This document shows positions 1 to 9,025 of a DNA stretch of 64,000 bases, piece by piece. The number at the start of each line of letters is the position of its first letter. The first letter of the stretch is position 1. The stretch is taken from the NCBI RefSeq assembly GCF_003254475.1, contig NZ_QFYQ01000001.1:62001-126000 (forward strand), given 5' to 3'. This DNA is from Phenylobacterium soli (GTDB lineage: Bacteria > Pseudomonadota > Alphaproteobacteria > Caulobacterales > Caulobacteraceae). The translations under genes and the position numbers were made by a program. The notes beneath the pieces are model-generated. The model was not told the origin of the DNA and made no database searches. It was given only the letters and a program-made list of their open reading frames with translations.

Positions 1-1
1 T

Positions 2-1537
2 GCCGGCGCGCGCCTGCCTGGCCTGCCGGTCGGGCTGCGCCGCCGCATCGAGGCCCTGCAGGGCCTGGACACGGCCAACGCGCTCTCGGCCGCCGACGTC
101 CTCGACCTGCCGGCGGACGAAGCCCTGCTCGTCACGGCGAGCCTGCTGTCGACCTCGCCCGTGCTGACCCCGCTCGGCGCCGCGCGTCGCGAGGCCCTGC
201 TGGCCGCAGCCGAGCGGCTGGCGGGCGCACGGCTGGCGCCGCGGATGACCCTGGTCGCCGTGCTCGCCTCGGCCTGGATGATCTGCAGCTATGCCTCTGG
301 ACCGGGCAAGCACCGGATCAAGGCGGTCTTCAACCAGGTGCTGCGCCGGCTCAACGCGGAGATCGGCTTCGCCCTTCCGGAGCCGGCGAGCCCGCGGCCC
401 CGGCCGGAGCGCCCGACGATGGTGGTGGTGGCCGAGGTGATACGCTCCGGCCACGTCCAGTACCGCTACTTCGGCCAATACCTGCGCCAGCTGCGCACCC
501 GCTTCCGCCTGGTCCTCGCAGCGCCGCAAGGCGAAATCGACGAGCATGTGCGGCCGCTCTTCGACGAGACCTTCGGCTTCGATCCCTACGGCCCGCCGAG
601 CTTCCTCGGCGACGTGGCAGGCTTCGTCGCCGCCCAGGCGCCCGACATCGTCTTCTGGCCCAGCGTCGGCATGGCCCGCTGGGGCCCGCTACTCGCCAAT
701 CTGCGCCTGGCCCCCATCCAGATGACGGCCCTCGGCCACTCGGCCTCCACCTTCATTCCGGAGATGGACTATTACCTGACCGAGGAAGGCTACGTCTCCG
801 ACCCGGCGCTCTTCTCGGAGAAGGTGCTGGCCCTGCCCGACGCCAGCCTGCGCTTCGAACGGCATCCGCGCTTCGCCCCGCCGGCGCCGGAGATCCGCGA
901 GCGGCCCGAGCCGCTGCGGGTCGCGATCCCCAGCAACCTTCTGAAGCTCAATCCGGGTTACCTCGCGGTCTTGCGGCGGATCCTGGACGAGGCCGGCCGC
1001 GCCATCGAACTGCACGTCTTCCCGAACGCCGGCGGCGTGCGGCTGGCGGCGCTGAAGGCGGCGAGCCCCTTCCTCGGCAAGGCGGTGATCCACGGCCGGA
1101 CCTCCGCGCAGGACTACGCCGAGGCGCTGAACCGCTGCGACCTGGTCCTCAGCCCTTTCCCGTTCGGCGGGCTGCACAGCGTCGTGGACGCCCTGCGCCA
1201 GGGGCTGCCGGTCGTGGCCCTGGAGGGCGCCGAGCCCCACAGCCGCACGGATTCGATGATCCTGCGCCGCGTGGGTATGCCGGAGGCCCTCATCGCCCAG
1301 GACGAGGCGGGATATGTCGCCGCGGCCCTGAGGCTGATCCGCGACGACGCCTGGCGAGTCGAGCTCGGTCGGCGGGCTGTGGCCCTCGATATCGACAGCC
1401 TGCTGTTCGGAGACGGCTCGACGCCCTTGGGATCGGAGGTCGTCGACGCGGTCTGGCAGGCCTTCCGCCATCATGAGGCGATCATGGCCGACCCCCGCCG
1501 GCTCTGGCCGCTGACGGCTCTGCGCAATCTTGGCTAG
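2..1537 (+). CDS. OGT/SPINDLY-like glycosyltransferase, C-terminal part (5' end outside window)
   Basis: The reading frame is open from the first bases of the window, so the N-terminus lies upstream. The visible ~511 residues resemble the C-terminal catalytic region of O-GlcNAc-transferase/SPINDLY-like (GT41) enzymes. Signs are VVVAEVIRSGHVQYRYFGQY in the first Rossmann half, and the motif LSPFPFGGLHSVVDALRQGL followed by PVVALEGAEPHSR, which matches the nucleotide-sugar-binding half of that family. In Caulobacterales such proteins, often with N-terminal TPRs, glycosylate surface proteins such as flagellin or adhesins. Which target applies here is not visible. The gene is followed after 69 nt by rpmH. 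An HMW1C-like N-glycosyltransferase is the main alternative. Confidence 0.7.
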   Translation, partial: AGARLPGLPVGLRRRIEALQGLDTANALSAADVLDLPADEALLVTASLLSTSPVLTPLGAARREALLAAAERLAGARLAPRMTLVAVLASAWMICSYASGPGKHRIKAVFNQVLRRLNAEIGFALPEPASPRPRPERPTMVVVAEVIRSGHVQYRYFGQYLRQLRTRFRLVLAAPQGEIDEHVRPLFDETFGFDPYGPPSFLGDVAGFVAAQAPDIVFWPSVGMARWGPLLANLRLAPIQMTALGHSASTFIPEMDYYLTEEGYVSDPALFSEKVLALPDASLRFERHPRFAPPAPEIRERPEPLRVAIPSNLLKLNPGYLAVLRRILDEAGRAIELHVFPNAGGVRLAALKAASPFLGKAVIHGRTSAQDYAEALNRCDLVLSPFPFGGLHSVVDALRQGLPVVALEGAEPHSRTDSMILRRVGMPEALIAQDEAGYVAAALRLIRDDAWRVELGRRAVALDIDSLLFGDGSTPLGSEVVDAVWQAFRHHEAIMADPRRLWPLTALRNLG

Positions 1538-1544
1538 GCGCGAG

Positions 1545-1573
1545 TTGACAGGGCCCCACCATTCCACTATCCA
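1545..1573 (+). promoter_or_regulatory. candidate promoter for rpmH operon
   Basis: A perfect -35 hexamer TTGACA (1545-1550) is followed after 17 bp by TATCCA (1568-1573). It sits in the 69-nt gap before rpmH. The -10 is weak against the E. coli consensus but CTATCC resembles the alphaproteobacterial GCTANAWC type. Predicted only. Confidence 0.5.
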
Positions 1574-1606
1574 CCGCCGCTCGATTTTCGACCCCGGAGC
1601 CCTCTC

Positions 1607-1741
1607 GTGAAGCGGACCTATCAGCCGTCCCGACTCGTGCGTAAGCGCCGTCACGGCTTCCGCCTGCGCATGTCCACCAAGAATGGACAGAAGGTGCTCG
1701 CCCGTCGTCGCGCCAAGGGCCGCAAGCGCCTGAGCGCCTAA
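1607..1741 (+). CDS. rpmH: 50S ribosomal protein L34
   Basis: This 44-residue basic protein of the large ribosomal subunit reads [18 protein letters not shown] at the N-terminus and ends in [12 protein letters not shown], the hallmark L34 sequence at its usual length. It starts with GTG, with a GGAG Shine-Dalgarno (1596-1599) eight bases upstream. It is the first gene of the conserved rpmH-rnpA-yidC-yihA block; rnpA begins 25 nt downstream. A rare GTG start on an abundant ribosomal protein is worth noting but is seen elsewhere. Confidence 0.98.
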   Translation: MKRTYQPSRLVRKRRHGFRLRMSTKNGQKVLARRRAKGRKRLSA

Positions 1742-1766
1742 CGACGCGTTGCTATAGGCTGTCGGC

Positions 1767-2168
1767 ATGGCCGACGCCGCCTTCGCCATCGAACGTCTGA
1801 AGAAGCGCGCCGACTTCCTGGCCTGCGCGCAAGCCCCCTCGTGCGCGAAGGGGGCCGTCGTCGTTCAGGCTCGCCCCCGTGACGAGCAGCCCCTGGTCCG
1901 CGCGGGTTTCACCGCCACCCGCCGCATCGGGGGCGCCGTCGTCCGCAACCGCGCCAAGCGGCGGATGCGCGAGGCCGCCCGCCTGCTCCTGCCCGAACTG
2001 GCCGTGCCGGGTTTCGACTATGTGTTCATCGCCCGCGGCGGCGTGACCACGCGACCCTGGCCCCGTTTGCTTGACGATGTGAAAAGCGCGCTGATAAGGC
2101 TCGCCGCCGAACGCGACCGCCGGACGCAAGAGCCAACCTCGTCCGCCCTCCCCTCGAAAACCGATTGA
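1767..2168 (+). CDS. rnpA: Ribonuclease P protein component
   Basis: This is the protein subunit of RNase P, which helps the catalytic RNA remove 5' leaders from pre-tRNAs. The 133-residue sequence carries the RNR signature [12 protein letters not shown] at about residues 58-69, preceded by the conserved FTATRRIGG strand. The C-terminal 25 residues are hydrophilic and poorly conserved. It follows rpmH by 25 nt and is followed immediately by yidC. A separate yidD, often found between rnpA and yidC, is absent. Confidence 0.96.
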   Translation: MADAAFAIERLKKRADFLACAQAPSCAKGAVVVQARPRDEQPLVRAGFTATRRIGGAVVRNRAKRRMREAARLLLPELAVPGFDYVFIARGGVTTRPWPRLLDDVKSALIRLAAERDRRTQEPTSSALPSKTD

Positions 2169-2182
2169 GCGCGCGCCCGCCG

Positions 2183-3988
2183 ATGCAAGAAGAATCCCGC
2201 AACACGATCATCTTCCTCGTGTGCGCCTTCGGGCTGTTCCTTCTCTATAACTTCTTCGTCCTGGAGCCGGCGGCCAAACGCCGCCAGGCCGAGGCGCAGC
2301 ACGCTGCGGCCGTCGCCCAGGCGCAGGGGCCCGCCGCCGCCCGGCCGGGCGCGCCCGTCCAGGTCCCGACCACCCTCACCCGGCAGGCCGCGCTGGCCGC
2401 CAGCCCGCGCGTGGCGATCGCCACGCCTTCGGTGAAGGGCTCGCTCTCTCTGAAGGGCGCGCGGATCGACGACCTCTACCTCAACCAGTACCGCGAGACG
2501 GTGGACAAGAACTCCCCGCCGGTGGAGCTGCTGCGCCCCGAAGGCGCCCAGCACGCCTGGTTCGCCGAGTTCGGCTGGACCGGCGCCAACGTGCCGGGCC
2601 TGCCCACCGCCGACACCGTCTGGACGCTGGCTCAGGGCTCGACCCTGGCGCCCGGCCAGCCCGTGGTCCTGACCTACGCCAACGGCGCGGGCCTGACCTT
2701 CACCCGCAAGGTCGAGGTCGACGACAAGTTCATGTTCACGGTGACCGACACCGTGGCCAATGCGGGCCCGCAGGCCCTGGTCCTGGCCCCCTACGGCTCG
2801 GTGCAGCGGCAGGGCCTGCCGACCACCGACAGCCGCGCCAGCTCGATCGTCCACGAGGGCGCCGTCGGTGCGCTCGGGACCGACAAGCCGACCCTGACGC
2901 TGATCAAGTACAAGGACTGGGCCAAGAAGGGCGGCAGCCCGGAGATCGCCTCGCATGGCGGCTGGGTCGGCATCACCGACAAGTACTGGCTGGCCGCCCT
3001 GGTCCCGAACCAGAGCGAGAAGGTCACCGGCCAGTTCCGCGACACCAAGACCGCCGGCATCGACGTGTTCGACGCCAACGTGGTCGGCCAGCCCCGCACC
3101 ATCCAGCCGGGCCAGCAGACCACCGAGACCACCCGCTTCTTCGCCGGCGCCAAGGTCGTGCCCGTGCTCGCCGGCTACGAGAAGAACCTCGGCATCCCGC
3201 GCTTCGACGACTCGGTCGACTGGGGCCACCTGTGGTTCCTGACCCGGCCGATCTTCTCGTTCCTGCTGTTCCTGAACCAGAACGTCGCCTCGATCGGCGT
3301 GGCCATCCTGGTCCTCACCGTCGTGGTCCGGCTCATCTTCTTCCCGCTCGCGAACAAGTCCTACGAGTCGATGAGCAAGATGAAGAAGGTCCAGCCGCTC
3401 GTCGAGGAGATGCGGAAGAAGTACAAGGACGACCCGGCGAAGCAGCAGCAGGAAATGCTGGCGCTCTATCAGCGCGAGAAGGTCAACCCGCTGGCGGGCT
3501 GCCTGCCCATCCTCCTGCAGATCCCGGTCTTCTATTCGCTCTACAAGGTGCTGACCGTCACCATCGAGATGCGCCACGCGCCGTTCCTCGGCTGGATCAA
3601 GGACCTGTCGGCGCGCGATCCGACCACCATGTGGAACCTGTTCGGCCTGATCCCCTGGAACCCGGCCCATACGCCGCTGATCGGCGGCTTCCTGGACACC
3701 ACCCTGCACATCGGCATCCTGCCGCTGCTCTACGGCGTGACCATGTGGCTGACGACCTCGATGAATCCGCCGGCGCCCGATCCCGCCCAGCAGCGGATAT
3801 TCCAGCTGATGCCGATCATCTTCACCTTCATCATGGCGCCCTTCGCCGTCGGCCTCCTGATCTACTGGACCTGGTCCAACGTGCTGACGACGCTGCAGCA
3901 GTACGTGATCATGCGCCGCTACAAGGTGGACAACCCGATCGACCGGATCATCAACCGGCTGACCGGCAAGCCGAGCACGGCCGGGTGA
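2183..3988 (+). CDS. yidC: Membrane protein insertase YidC/Oxa1
   Basis: YidC inserts and folds inner-membrane proteins alone or with SecYEG. The 601-residue protein has an N-terminal signal-anchor ([19 protein letters not shown]), a large periplasmic beta-sandwich domain to about residue 340, and the Oxa1-like core with the [17 protein letters not shown] and [16 protein letters not shown] segments and terminal transmembrane helices. I place the start at ATG 2183 (MQEESRNT), because related proteins begin with a short polar stretch before the anchor. A TTG at 2165 overlapping the rnpA stop would add six residues. Its TGA overlaps the GTG of yihA by 4 nt. Confidence 0.96.
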   Translation: MQEESRNTIIFLVCAFGLFLLYNFFVLEPAAKRRQAEAQHAAAVAQAQGPAAARPGAPVQVPTTLTRQAALAASPRVAIATPSVKGSLSLKGARIDDLYLNQYRETVDKNSPPVELLRPEGAQHAWFAEFGWTGANVPGLPTADTVWTLAQGSTLAPGQPVVLTYANGAGLTFTRKVEVDDKFMFTVTDTVANAGPQALVLAPYGSVQRQGLPTTDSRASSIVHEGAVGALGTDKPTLTLIKYKDWAKKGGSPEIASHGGWVGITDKYWLAALVPNQSEKVTGQFRDTKTAGIDVFDANVVGQPRTIQPGQQTTETTRFFAGAKVVPVLAGYEKNLGIPRFDDSVDWGHLWFLTRPIFSFLLFLNQNVASIGVAILVLTVVVRLIFFPLANKSYESMSKMKKVQPLVEEMRKKYKDDPAKQQQEMLALYQREKVNPLAGCLPILLQIPVFYSLYKVLTVTIEMRHAPFLGWIKDLSARDPTTMWNLFGLIPWNPAHTPLIGGFLDTTLHIGILPLLYGVTMWLTTSMNPPAPDPAQQRIFQLMPIIFTFIMAPFAVGLLIYWTWSNVLTTLQQYVIMRRYKVDNPIDRIINRLTGKPSTAG

Positions 3989-4635
3989 GCGAGCCCACGG
4001 ACGAGATCTTCGACGCCGAGGCGCTCGAGGCGGCGCGCAAGCTCTTCGCCCGCGAGACGCGGTTCATGATGGGCTGCGTGCGGATCGACGACCTGCCGGC
4101 CGCCGACCTGCCGGAGGTGGCCTTCGCCGGCCGCTCCAACGTCGGCAAGAGCTCGCTGATCAACGCGGTGACCGGACGCACGCACCTGGCGCGGGCGTCC
4201 AATGAGCCGGGGCGCACCCGCGAGGTGAACTTCTTCGTCCTCGACGAGGTCCTGCGCCTGGTGGACCTGCCGGGCTACGGCTTCGCCAAGGTCGCGCGCG
4301 ACGCCGCCCGGAAGTTCCAGAACCTCGGCCGCGACTACCTCCGCGGCCGGCCGAACCTGAAGCGCGCCTATCTGCTGATCGACGCCCGCCACGGCCTCAA
4401 GAAGGTCGACGAGGAGGCGCTCGAGGCGCTCGACGTGGCCGCGGTCTCTTACCAGATCATCCTCACCAAGGCCGACAAGCTGAAGCCGGCCGAGGTGGAC
4501 GCCGTCGTCGCCAAAACCCTGGCCCAGATCTCCAAGCGCGCCGCGGCCTTCCCGCGGGTGCTGGCCACCTCCTCGGCCAAGGGGACCGGGATCCCCGAGC
4601 TGCGCGCCGAAATCGTCGCAGCCTGCCAGCTCTAG
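3985..4635 (+). CDS. yihA: Ribosome biogenesis GTPase YihA/YsxC (EngB)
   Basis: EngB-type GTPase required for assembly of the large ribosomal subunit. The 216-residue protein shows the G1 motif GRSNVGKSS (about 49-57), the G2 region [10 protein letters not shown]3 DLPGYG (94-99), G4 TKAD (161-164) and G5 SSAKGTG. The GTG start overlaps the yidC stop as GTGA, so translation is probably coupled. Co-location of L34, RNase P protein, YidC and this GTPase is the standard arrangement in alphaproteobacteria. Confidence 0.95.
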   Translation: MSEPTDEIFDAEALEAARKLFARETRFMMGCVRIDDLPAADLPEVAFAGRSNVGKSSLINAVTGRTHLARASNEPGRTREVNFFVLDEVLRLVDLPGYGFAKVARDAARKFQNLGRDYLRGRPNLKRAYLLIDARHGLKKVDEEALEALDVAAVSYQIILTKADKLKPAEVDAVVAKTLAQISKRAAAFPRVLATSSAKGTGIPELRAEIVAACQL

Positions 4636-4685
4636 CCATACGCTGCGTCAGGGAGCTAAGGGCGTCCTCAAACAACGAGGCCCCG

Positions 4686-5828
4686 ATGCTGACCACCGAC
4701 ACCCGCACGATCTACGACGAAGAGCTCAACCTCTTCCGCGACCAGGTCCGGAAGTTCTTCGAGAAGGAGCTAATCCCCAACCTCGACCGCTGGGAAGAGG
4801 AAGGCATCGTCGACCGCAAGTTCTGGCGCGCCTGTGGCGAGGCCGGCCTGCTGTGTCCGGGCGTTCCCGCCGAGTACGGCGGGCTCGGTCTCGACTTCCG
4901 CTACAACGCGGTGATCGACGAGGAGCTGGCCTATGCCGGGTCGAGCGCCGGCATCACCCTCCAGTCGGACATCGTCGCCGACTACATCGCCAACTACGGG
5001 TCCGAGGACCAGAAGCGCGAGTGGCTGCCGAAGATGGTCTCCGGCGAGGTGATCACCGCCATCGCCATGACCGAGCCGGGCGCCGGCTCGGACCTGCGGG
5101 GCGTGCGCACCACCGCCAAGCGCGACGGCAACGAGTACGTCGTCAACGGCTCGAAGATCTACATCACCAACGGCCAGAACGCCGACCTGGTGATCGTCGT
5201 CGCCAAGACCGATCCGGACGCCGGCTCCAAGGGCGTGTCGCTGATCCTGGTGGAGGCCACCCGCGATGGCTTCAAGCGCGGCCGCAACCTCGACAAGATC
5301 GGCCAGCACTCGGCCGACACCTCTGAGCTGTTCTTCGAGGACGTGCGGGTGCCGATCACCAACTGCCTCGGCCAGGAAGGCTCGGGCCTGCCCTACCTGA
5401 TGATGCAGCTGCCCCAGGAGCGCCTCGGCATCGCCGTGTCGGGCCAGGCCGGCGCCCAGCGCGCCTTCGACGAGGCGGTGAAGTTCACCAAGGACCGCAA
5501 GGCCTTCGGCCAGACGATCTTCGACTTCCAGAACACCCGCTTCACCCTGGGCGCCCTGAAGGCCAAGCTGCAGGCCGGCTGGGCGCACCTCGACTGGTGC
5601 ATCGCCCGGCACATGGAAGGCAAGCTCAGCGCGGCGGAAGCCTCGGCCGCCAAGCTGTTCCACACCGAGCTGCAATGGGAAGCCTGCGACACGGCCCTGC
5701 AGCTGCACGGCGGCGCCGGCTACATGAACGAGTACCCCATCGCCCGCATCTGGCGCGACGCCCGCGTCCAGCGGATCTATGGCGGCACCAGCGAGGTGAT
5801 GAAGGAGATGGTCGCCCGCTCGATCTGA
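4686..5828 (+). CDS. Acyl-CoA dehydrogenase, long-chain (LCAD/ACADL) type
   Basis: FAD enzyme for the first alpha,beta-desaturation of acyl-CoA in beta-oxidation. The 380 residues carry AMTEPGAGSDLRG (FAD/substrate loop), FEDVRVP and the C-terminal RIYGGTSEVMKE segment. The canonical C-terminal catalytic Glu position (YEGT in MCAD) is Gly here. As in LCAD and isovaleryl-CoA dehydrogenase, the base is expected in the internal LPQERL motif, at E245. Length and both motifs match mammalian LCAD better than MCAD. It stands alone on the plus strand, 50 nt after yihA; the facing Nudix gene converges on it. Confidence 0.92.
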   Translation: MLTTDTRTIYDEELNLFRDQVRKFFEKELIPNLDRWEEEGIVDRKFWRACGEAGLLCPGVPAEYGGLGLDFRYNAVIDEELAYAGSSAGITLQSDIVADYIANYGSEDQKREWLPKMVSGEVITAIAMTEPGAGSDLRGVRTTAKRDGNEYVVNGSKIYITNGQNADLVIVVAKTDPDAGSKGVSLILVEATRDGFKRGRNLDKIGQHSADTSELFFEDVRVPITNCLGQEGSGLPYLMMQLPQERLGIAVSGQAGAQRAFDEAVKFTKDRKAFGQTIFDFQNTRFTLGALKAKLQAGWAHLDWCIARHMEGKLSAAEASAAKLFHTELQWEACDTALQLHGGAGYMNEYPIARIWRDARVQRIYGGTSEVMKEMVARSI

Positions 5829-5838
5829 GCCGGACGAT

Positions 5839-6465
5839 CTATCGCCAGGCGAACACCGGCTGCTCGAGCTCGGCCACGCGGGTCACCCGGCCCAGGACGA
5901 GTTCGCGCAGCTGGTAGACCAGGGCCGCCGTCGGCGCGTGGATGTCGTGGCCGCCGATGTCGAGGCGGATCAGCGGCCGCTCGCTCTCCGGAATGGTCTC
6001 GAAGGAGACGGCGGCGTCGCGGCCGACCTGATCGAGCCGGATCCGGTGCACCGAGGCGACCTCGTCCGGGTTGGGCGACAGCTCGGCCGCATCGTCCAGC
6101 CAGGCCACGACGGGCGCGATCGCGTAGCCCGAGCGGGTCGGATAGTCGTCCAGCACGCCCAGGATGTGCTCGGGCGCGAGGCGCAGGCCGAGCTCCTCGT
6201 GCAGCTCGCGGAGCGCCGCTTCTTCCAGGGTCTCGCCAGGATCGCAGCGGCCGCCCGGCAGCGCCCATTGGCCGGCATGGGCGCGCAGGCCCTCGGAGCG
6301 CCGGGTCAGCAGGAAGGCCGTCTCGCCCGAGCCGTCGCCGGCGTCGGTCAGGGTGATTGCGACGGCCGCCCGCTTGAGCCCCGGGTCGTCCTGCGCCAGG
6401 CGCGGAAACACCGCGCAGCGCGCCGCGAGCTCGGCGCGCACCGCCTGAGAGAAGGGCCAGCTCAC
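5839..6465 (-). CDS. Nudix hydrolase, CoA pyrophosphatase (NudL) type
   Basis: Probable CoA/acyl-CoA diphosphatase. The 208-residue protein holds a complete Nudix box: G72-x5-E78 then RELHEELGL (86-94). Just before it is [15 protein letters not shown], the UPF0035 signature that marks CoA-specific Nudix enzymes in front of the box. The start is taken at GTG 6465 (VSWPFSQ), 17 nt after the stop of the upstream minus-strand gene, so the two form an operon. The frame stays open further upstream inside that gene, but that part is a shadow. Confidence 0.88.
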   Translation of the reverse strand: MSWPFSQAVRAELAARCAVFPRLAQDDPGLKRAAVAITLTDAGDGSGETAFLLTRRSEGLRAHAGQWALPGGRCDPGETLEEAALRELHEELGLRLAPEHILGVLDDYPTRSGYAIAPVVAWLDDAAELSPNPDEVASVHRIRLDQVGRDAAVSFETIPESERPLIRLDIGGHDIHAPTAALVYQLRELVLGRVTRVAELEQPVFAWR

Positions 6466-6482
6466 CGCCGCCCCTCCGCGCC

Positions 6483-7568
6483 TCAGATCCCGTAGGGCTT
6501 GTAGGGCCCGAGGATCAGCTGCTCGAAGACGCCGATACCCTGCTGGGTCGGCTTGCCTGGCTGCTCGAGGGTCGCCTTGGAGATCGCCTGGATGTGACAG
6601 TTCTCCATCGCGCCCATGTCGACGGTGGCGAGGTCGATGTCCTCGCGGCCCACCGCCAGCTCGCCCTTCAGCCCGCCGTGGCGCCAGTCGCCGCCGTAGC
6701 CGATGCCGCGCATCAGGAAGGGCTGGCCCACGGGCTCCAGATGGACCGTGGCCTCGCCGCCCTCCACCGGGATCTTCAGGGTGCCGCGCTCGGCGTGGCG
6801 CAGGCCCTGGCGCAGGGTGACGTCCTCCATCCGCGCGCCGTCGGCCTCGATGCCCTCCTCCGGACCCGCGCCGTCCGGCAGGATCACCGCACGGGTGTTC
6901 CAGGCCGTGCCGTCCGGGTCGGCGTTGATGTGGAAGAAGACCGAGCGGTCCTCGAAGTTGACCGGCGTCCACTGCCAGAAGAAGCCGCCGATGACGCCGC
7001 CGGGCGTCGGCTGGGAGTCCGGCGCGCCGACCGGCCGGATGCCCCAGGAGCGGTCACGGGTGCCGGTCCAGCCGGCGCCGACCGGCTCGCGCTTGCCGTC
7101 GATCTCGATCCAGCCGGAAACGCGGACATTCTGGGTCAGGCGCGTGTAGTCCATGAACACCCGCGGACCGACCCGCTTGATGAACCGCGGCTCCTCGATC
7201 GGGAACGAGCGGCCCTCGAACACCAGCTCGCAGGCCAGGCCCTCGGCGCGCTCCAGCGTCACCTTCAGTTTCTGCAGCGGCTCGAGGACCTCGATCTTCA
7301 CGGGGCCGACGGTGAGGTCCATGCGCTCCATGCCGAGGATGCGCGAGGCGTGCAGGCAGCGCTGTACCCCGTCCTTGATGATCGAGACGTGGGCGTCGGC
7401 GACGTTCAGCGCCGGATAGACGCCGAAGGCCACCGCCACGAACTGCGTGCCGTCGGGCGAATAGCCGTTGAAGAAGTACCGGTCGTAGAAGTTGCGGTCG
7501 GTGGTGCCGGCGTAGGCGATCGGCTCCGGCGTCTGGTGGATCGGATAGTCGTCGCCTTTGGTCAGCAT
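6483..7568 (-). CDS. Conserved protein of unknown function, lipocalin-like (DUF7064-type?)
   Basis: A 361-residue soluble protein without signal peptide. It is rich in beta-strands and aromatic residues ([28 protein letters not shown]), reminiscent of the AttH/CrtC-like two-lobed lipocalin fold and of DUF7064-type proteins encoded beside steroid or terpenoid degradation genes. That family link is from memory. ATG 7568 is chosen because GGGAGGG lies six bases upstream; a longer frame upstream lacks support. It is transcribed divergently from the P450 at 7710 and leads the Nudix gene, so a role in handling the P450's substrate is a contextual guess. Confidence 0.6.
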   Translation of the reverse strand: MLTKGDDYPIHQTPEPIAYAGTTDRNFYDRYFFNGYSPDGTQFVAVAFGVYPALNVADAHVSIIKDGVQRCLHASRILGMERMDLTVGPVKIEVLEPLQKLKVTLERAEGLACELVFEGRSFPIEEPRFIKRVGPRVFMDYTRLTQNVRVSGWIEIDGKREPVGAGWTGTRDRSWGIRPVGAPDSQPTPGGVIGGFFWQWTPVNFEDRSVFFHINADPDGTAWNTRAVILPDGAGPEEGIEADGARMEDVTLRQGLRHAERGTLKIPVEGGEATVHLEPVGQPFLMRGIGYGGDWRHGGLKGELAVGREDIDLATVDMGAMENCHIQAISKATLEQPGKPTQQGIGVFEQLILGPYKPYGI

Positions 7569-7677
7569 CGCGGCCCTCCCGTTTGCAGCCCTTTCCCCTC
7601 CGTCACACTTGCCGGGCACGGCGGGCGGGTATCAATCTTTCGGCAGACCATAAGAAGAAAGGGAGGCGCCGTCTCCG

Positions 7678-7692
7678 ATGACCCAAGGTCAT
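7678..7692. promoter_or_regulatory. perfect dyad (candidate operator) in P450 / lipocalin-like divergent promoter
   Basis: ATGACC-CAA-GGTCAT is a perfect inverted repeat in the 141-nt gap between the divergent starts at 7568 and 7710, ending 17 nt before the P450 start. No regulator gene is adjacent. The role as an operator is inferred. Confidence 0.4.
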
Positions 7693-7709
7693 TGGCCGGC
7701 GAAAGTTTC

Positions 7710-9014
7710 ATGACCGTGGCCGCCCCCACCAAGCACCGCATCCCAGACGATGTGGCCAACCTCCTCGTCCAGCCGCGCGCCTACGCCGACGGCGAGATCC
7801 ACGAGGCCTACAAGTGGCTGCGCCAGAACGAGCCGTTCGGTGTCGCCGAGGTCGAGGGCGTCGACCCCTTCTGGGTGGCGACGCGGCATGCCGACATCCT
7901 CGAGATCAGCCGCCAGAACGCGCTGTTCCACAATGGCGACCGCTCGCCGACGCTCACCTCGCAGGAAGTCGACCGCAAGGTCCGCGAGATGATGGGCGGC
8001 AGTCCGCACCTGCTGCGCACCCTCATCCACATGGATGAGCCGGACCACATGAAGTACCGCCTGCTCACCCAGGCCTGGTTCCTGCCGCAGAACCTGCGGG
8101 CCATGGAGGACCGCATCCGGGTGATCGCCAAGGCGGCGGTCGAGCGGATGGCCGCCACCGGCGGCCAGTGCGACTTCGTCAACCAGGTCGCCCTGCACTT
8201 CCCGCTGCACGTGGTGATGAGCATCCTGGGCGTGCCGGAGGAGGACGAGCCGCGGATGCTGAAGCTTACCCAGGAGCTGTTCGGCGCCGCCGATCCCGAG
8301 CTCGGCCGCAACCGCGACGCCGACTTCATGAACAAGGAGGCCGCCGAGGAGCGCCCCTTCGACATGGGCGTGATCACCGACTTCTTCATGTACTTCCGCG
8401 CCCTTTCGGAACGGAAGCGCGCCAACCCCACCGACGACCTGGCGACCTTGATCGCCAACGCCCGGATCGACGGCCAGCCGATCTCCGACCTGGAGGCGAT
8501 GAGTTACTACATCATCGTCGCCACCGCCGGGCACGACACCACCTCGTCCTCGACCGCCGGCGCCCTGTGGGCCCTGGCGGAGAACCCGGGCGAACTCGCC
8601 AAGGTCAAGAAGGACCCGAGCCTCATCCCCGGCCTCGTGGAGGAGTCGATCCGCTGGACGACGCCGGTGAAGACCTTCATGCGCACGGTCACCGAGGACA
8701 CCGAGTTCGCGGACCGCAGCCTGAAGAAGAACGACTGGCTGATGCTCTGCTACGCCTCTGGCAACCGCGACGAGGCGGTGTTCGACAACCCCTACCAGTT
8801 CCAGGTCGACCGCAAGCCGAACAAGCAGCTCGCCTTCGGCTACGGCGCCCACGTGTGCCTGGGCCAGCACCTGGCGCGTATGGAGATGCGGATCCTCTGG
8901 GAAGAGCTGCTGCCGCGGCTCTCCGAGCTTGAGCTTGCCGGCGAGCCCGCGATGAGCGAGGCCGTCTTCGTGAACGGGCCCAAGCGCCTGCCCATCCGCT
9001 TCAAGATGGACTGA
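7710..9014 (+). CDS. Cytochrome P450 (soluble bacterial class)
   Basis: Heme-thiolate monooxygenase of 434 residues, the usual size of soluble class I bacterial P450s that take electrons from a ferredoxin. Visible motifs are the I-helix oxygen-activation motif AGHDTT (273-278), the K-helix ExxR (E312-R315) and the heme loop FGYGAHVCLGQ with C383 as axial ligand. No ferredoxin or reductase gene is adjacent. The start at ATG 7710 (MTVAAPTK) has only a weak Shine-Dalgarno; an in-frame GTG lies 39 nt upstream at 7671. The kinase-like gene follows after 11 nt and is probably co-transcribed. The substrate cannot be read from sequence; the context suggests steroid, terpenoid or fatty-acid catabolism. 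Confidence 0.92.
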   Translation: MTVAAPTKHRIPDDVANLLVQPRAYADGEIHEAYKWLRQNEPFGVAEVEGVDPFWVATRHADILEISRQNALFHNGDRSPTLTSQEVDRKVREMMGGSPHLLRTLIHMDEPDHMKYRLLTQAWFLPQNLRAMEDRIRVIAKAAVERMAATGGQCDFVNQVALHFPLHVVMSILGVPEEDEPRMLKLTQELFGAADPELGRNRDADFMNKEAAEERPFDMGVITDFFMYFRALSERKRANPTDDLATLIANARIDGQPISDLEAMSYYIIVATAGHDTTSSSTAGALWALAENPGELAKVKKDPSLIPGLVEESIRWTTPVKTFMRTVTEDTEFADRSLKKNDWLMLCYASGNRDEAVFDNPYQFQVDRKPNKQLAFGYGAHVCLGQHLARMEMRILWEELLPRLSELELAGEPAMSEAVFVNGPKRLPIRFKMD

Positions 9015-9025
9015 GTAGACCCAAA

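Noticed and set aside
2165..2182. TTG start for yidC overlapping the rnpA stop
   Set aside because: ATG at 2183 gives the usual YidC N-terminus (a few polar residues before the anchor helix); TTG adds residues without a counterpart.
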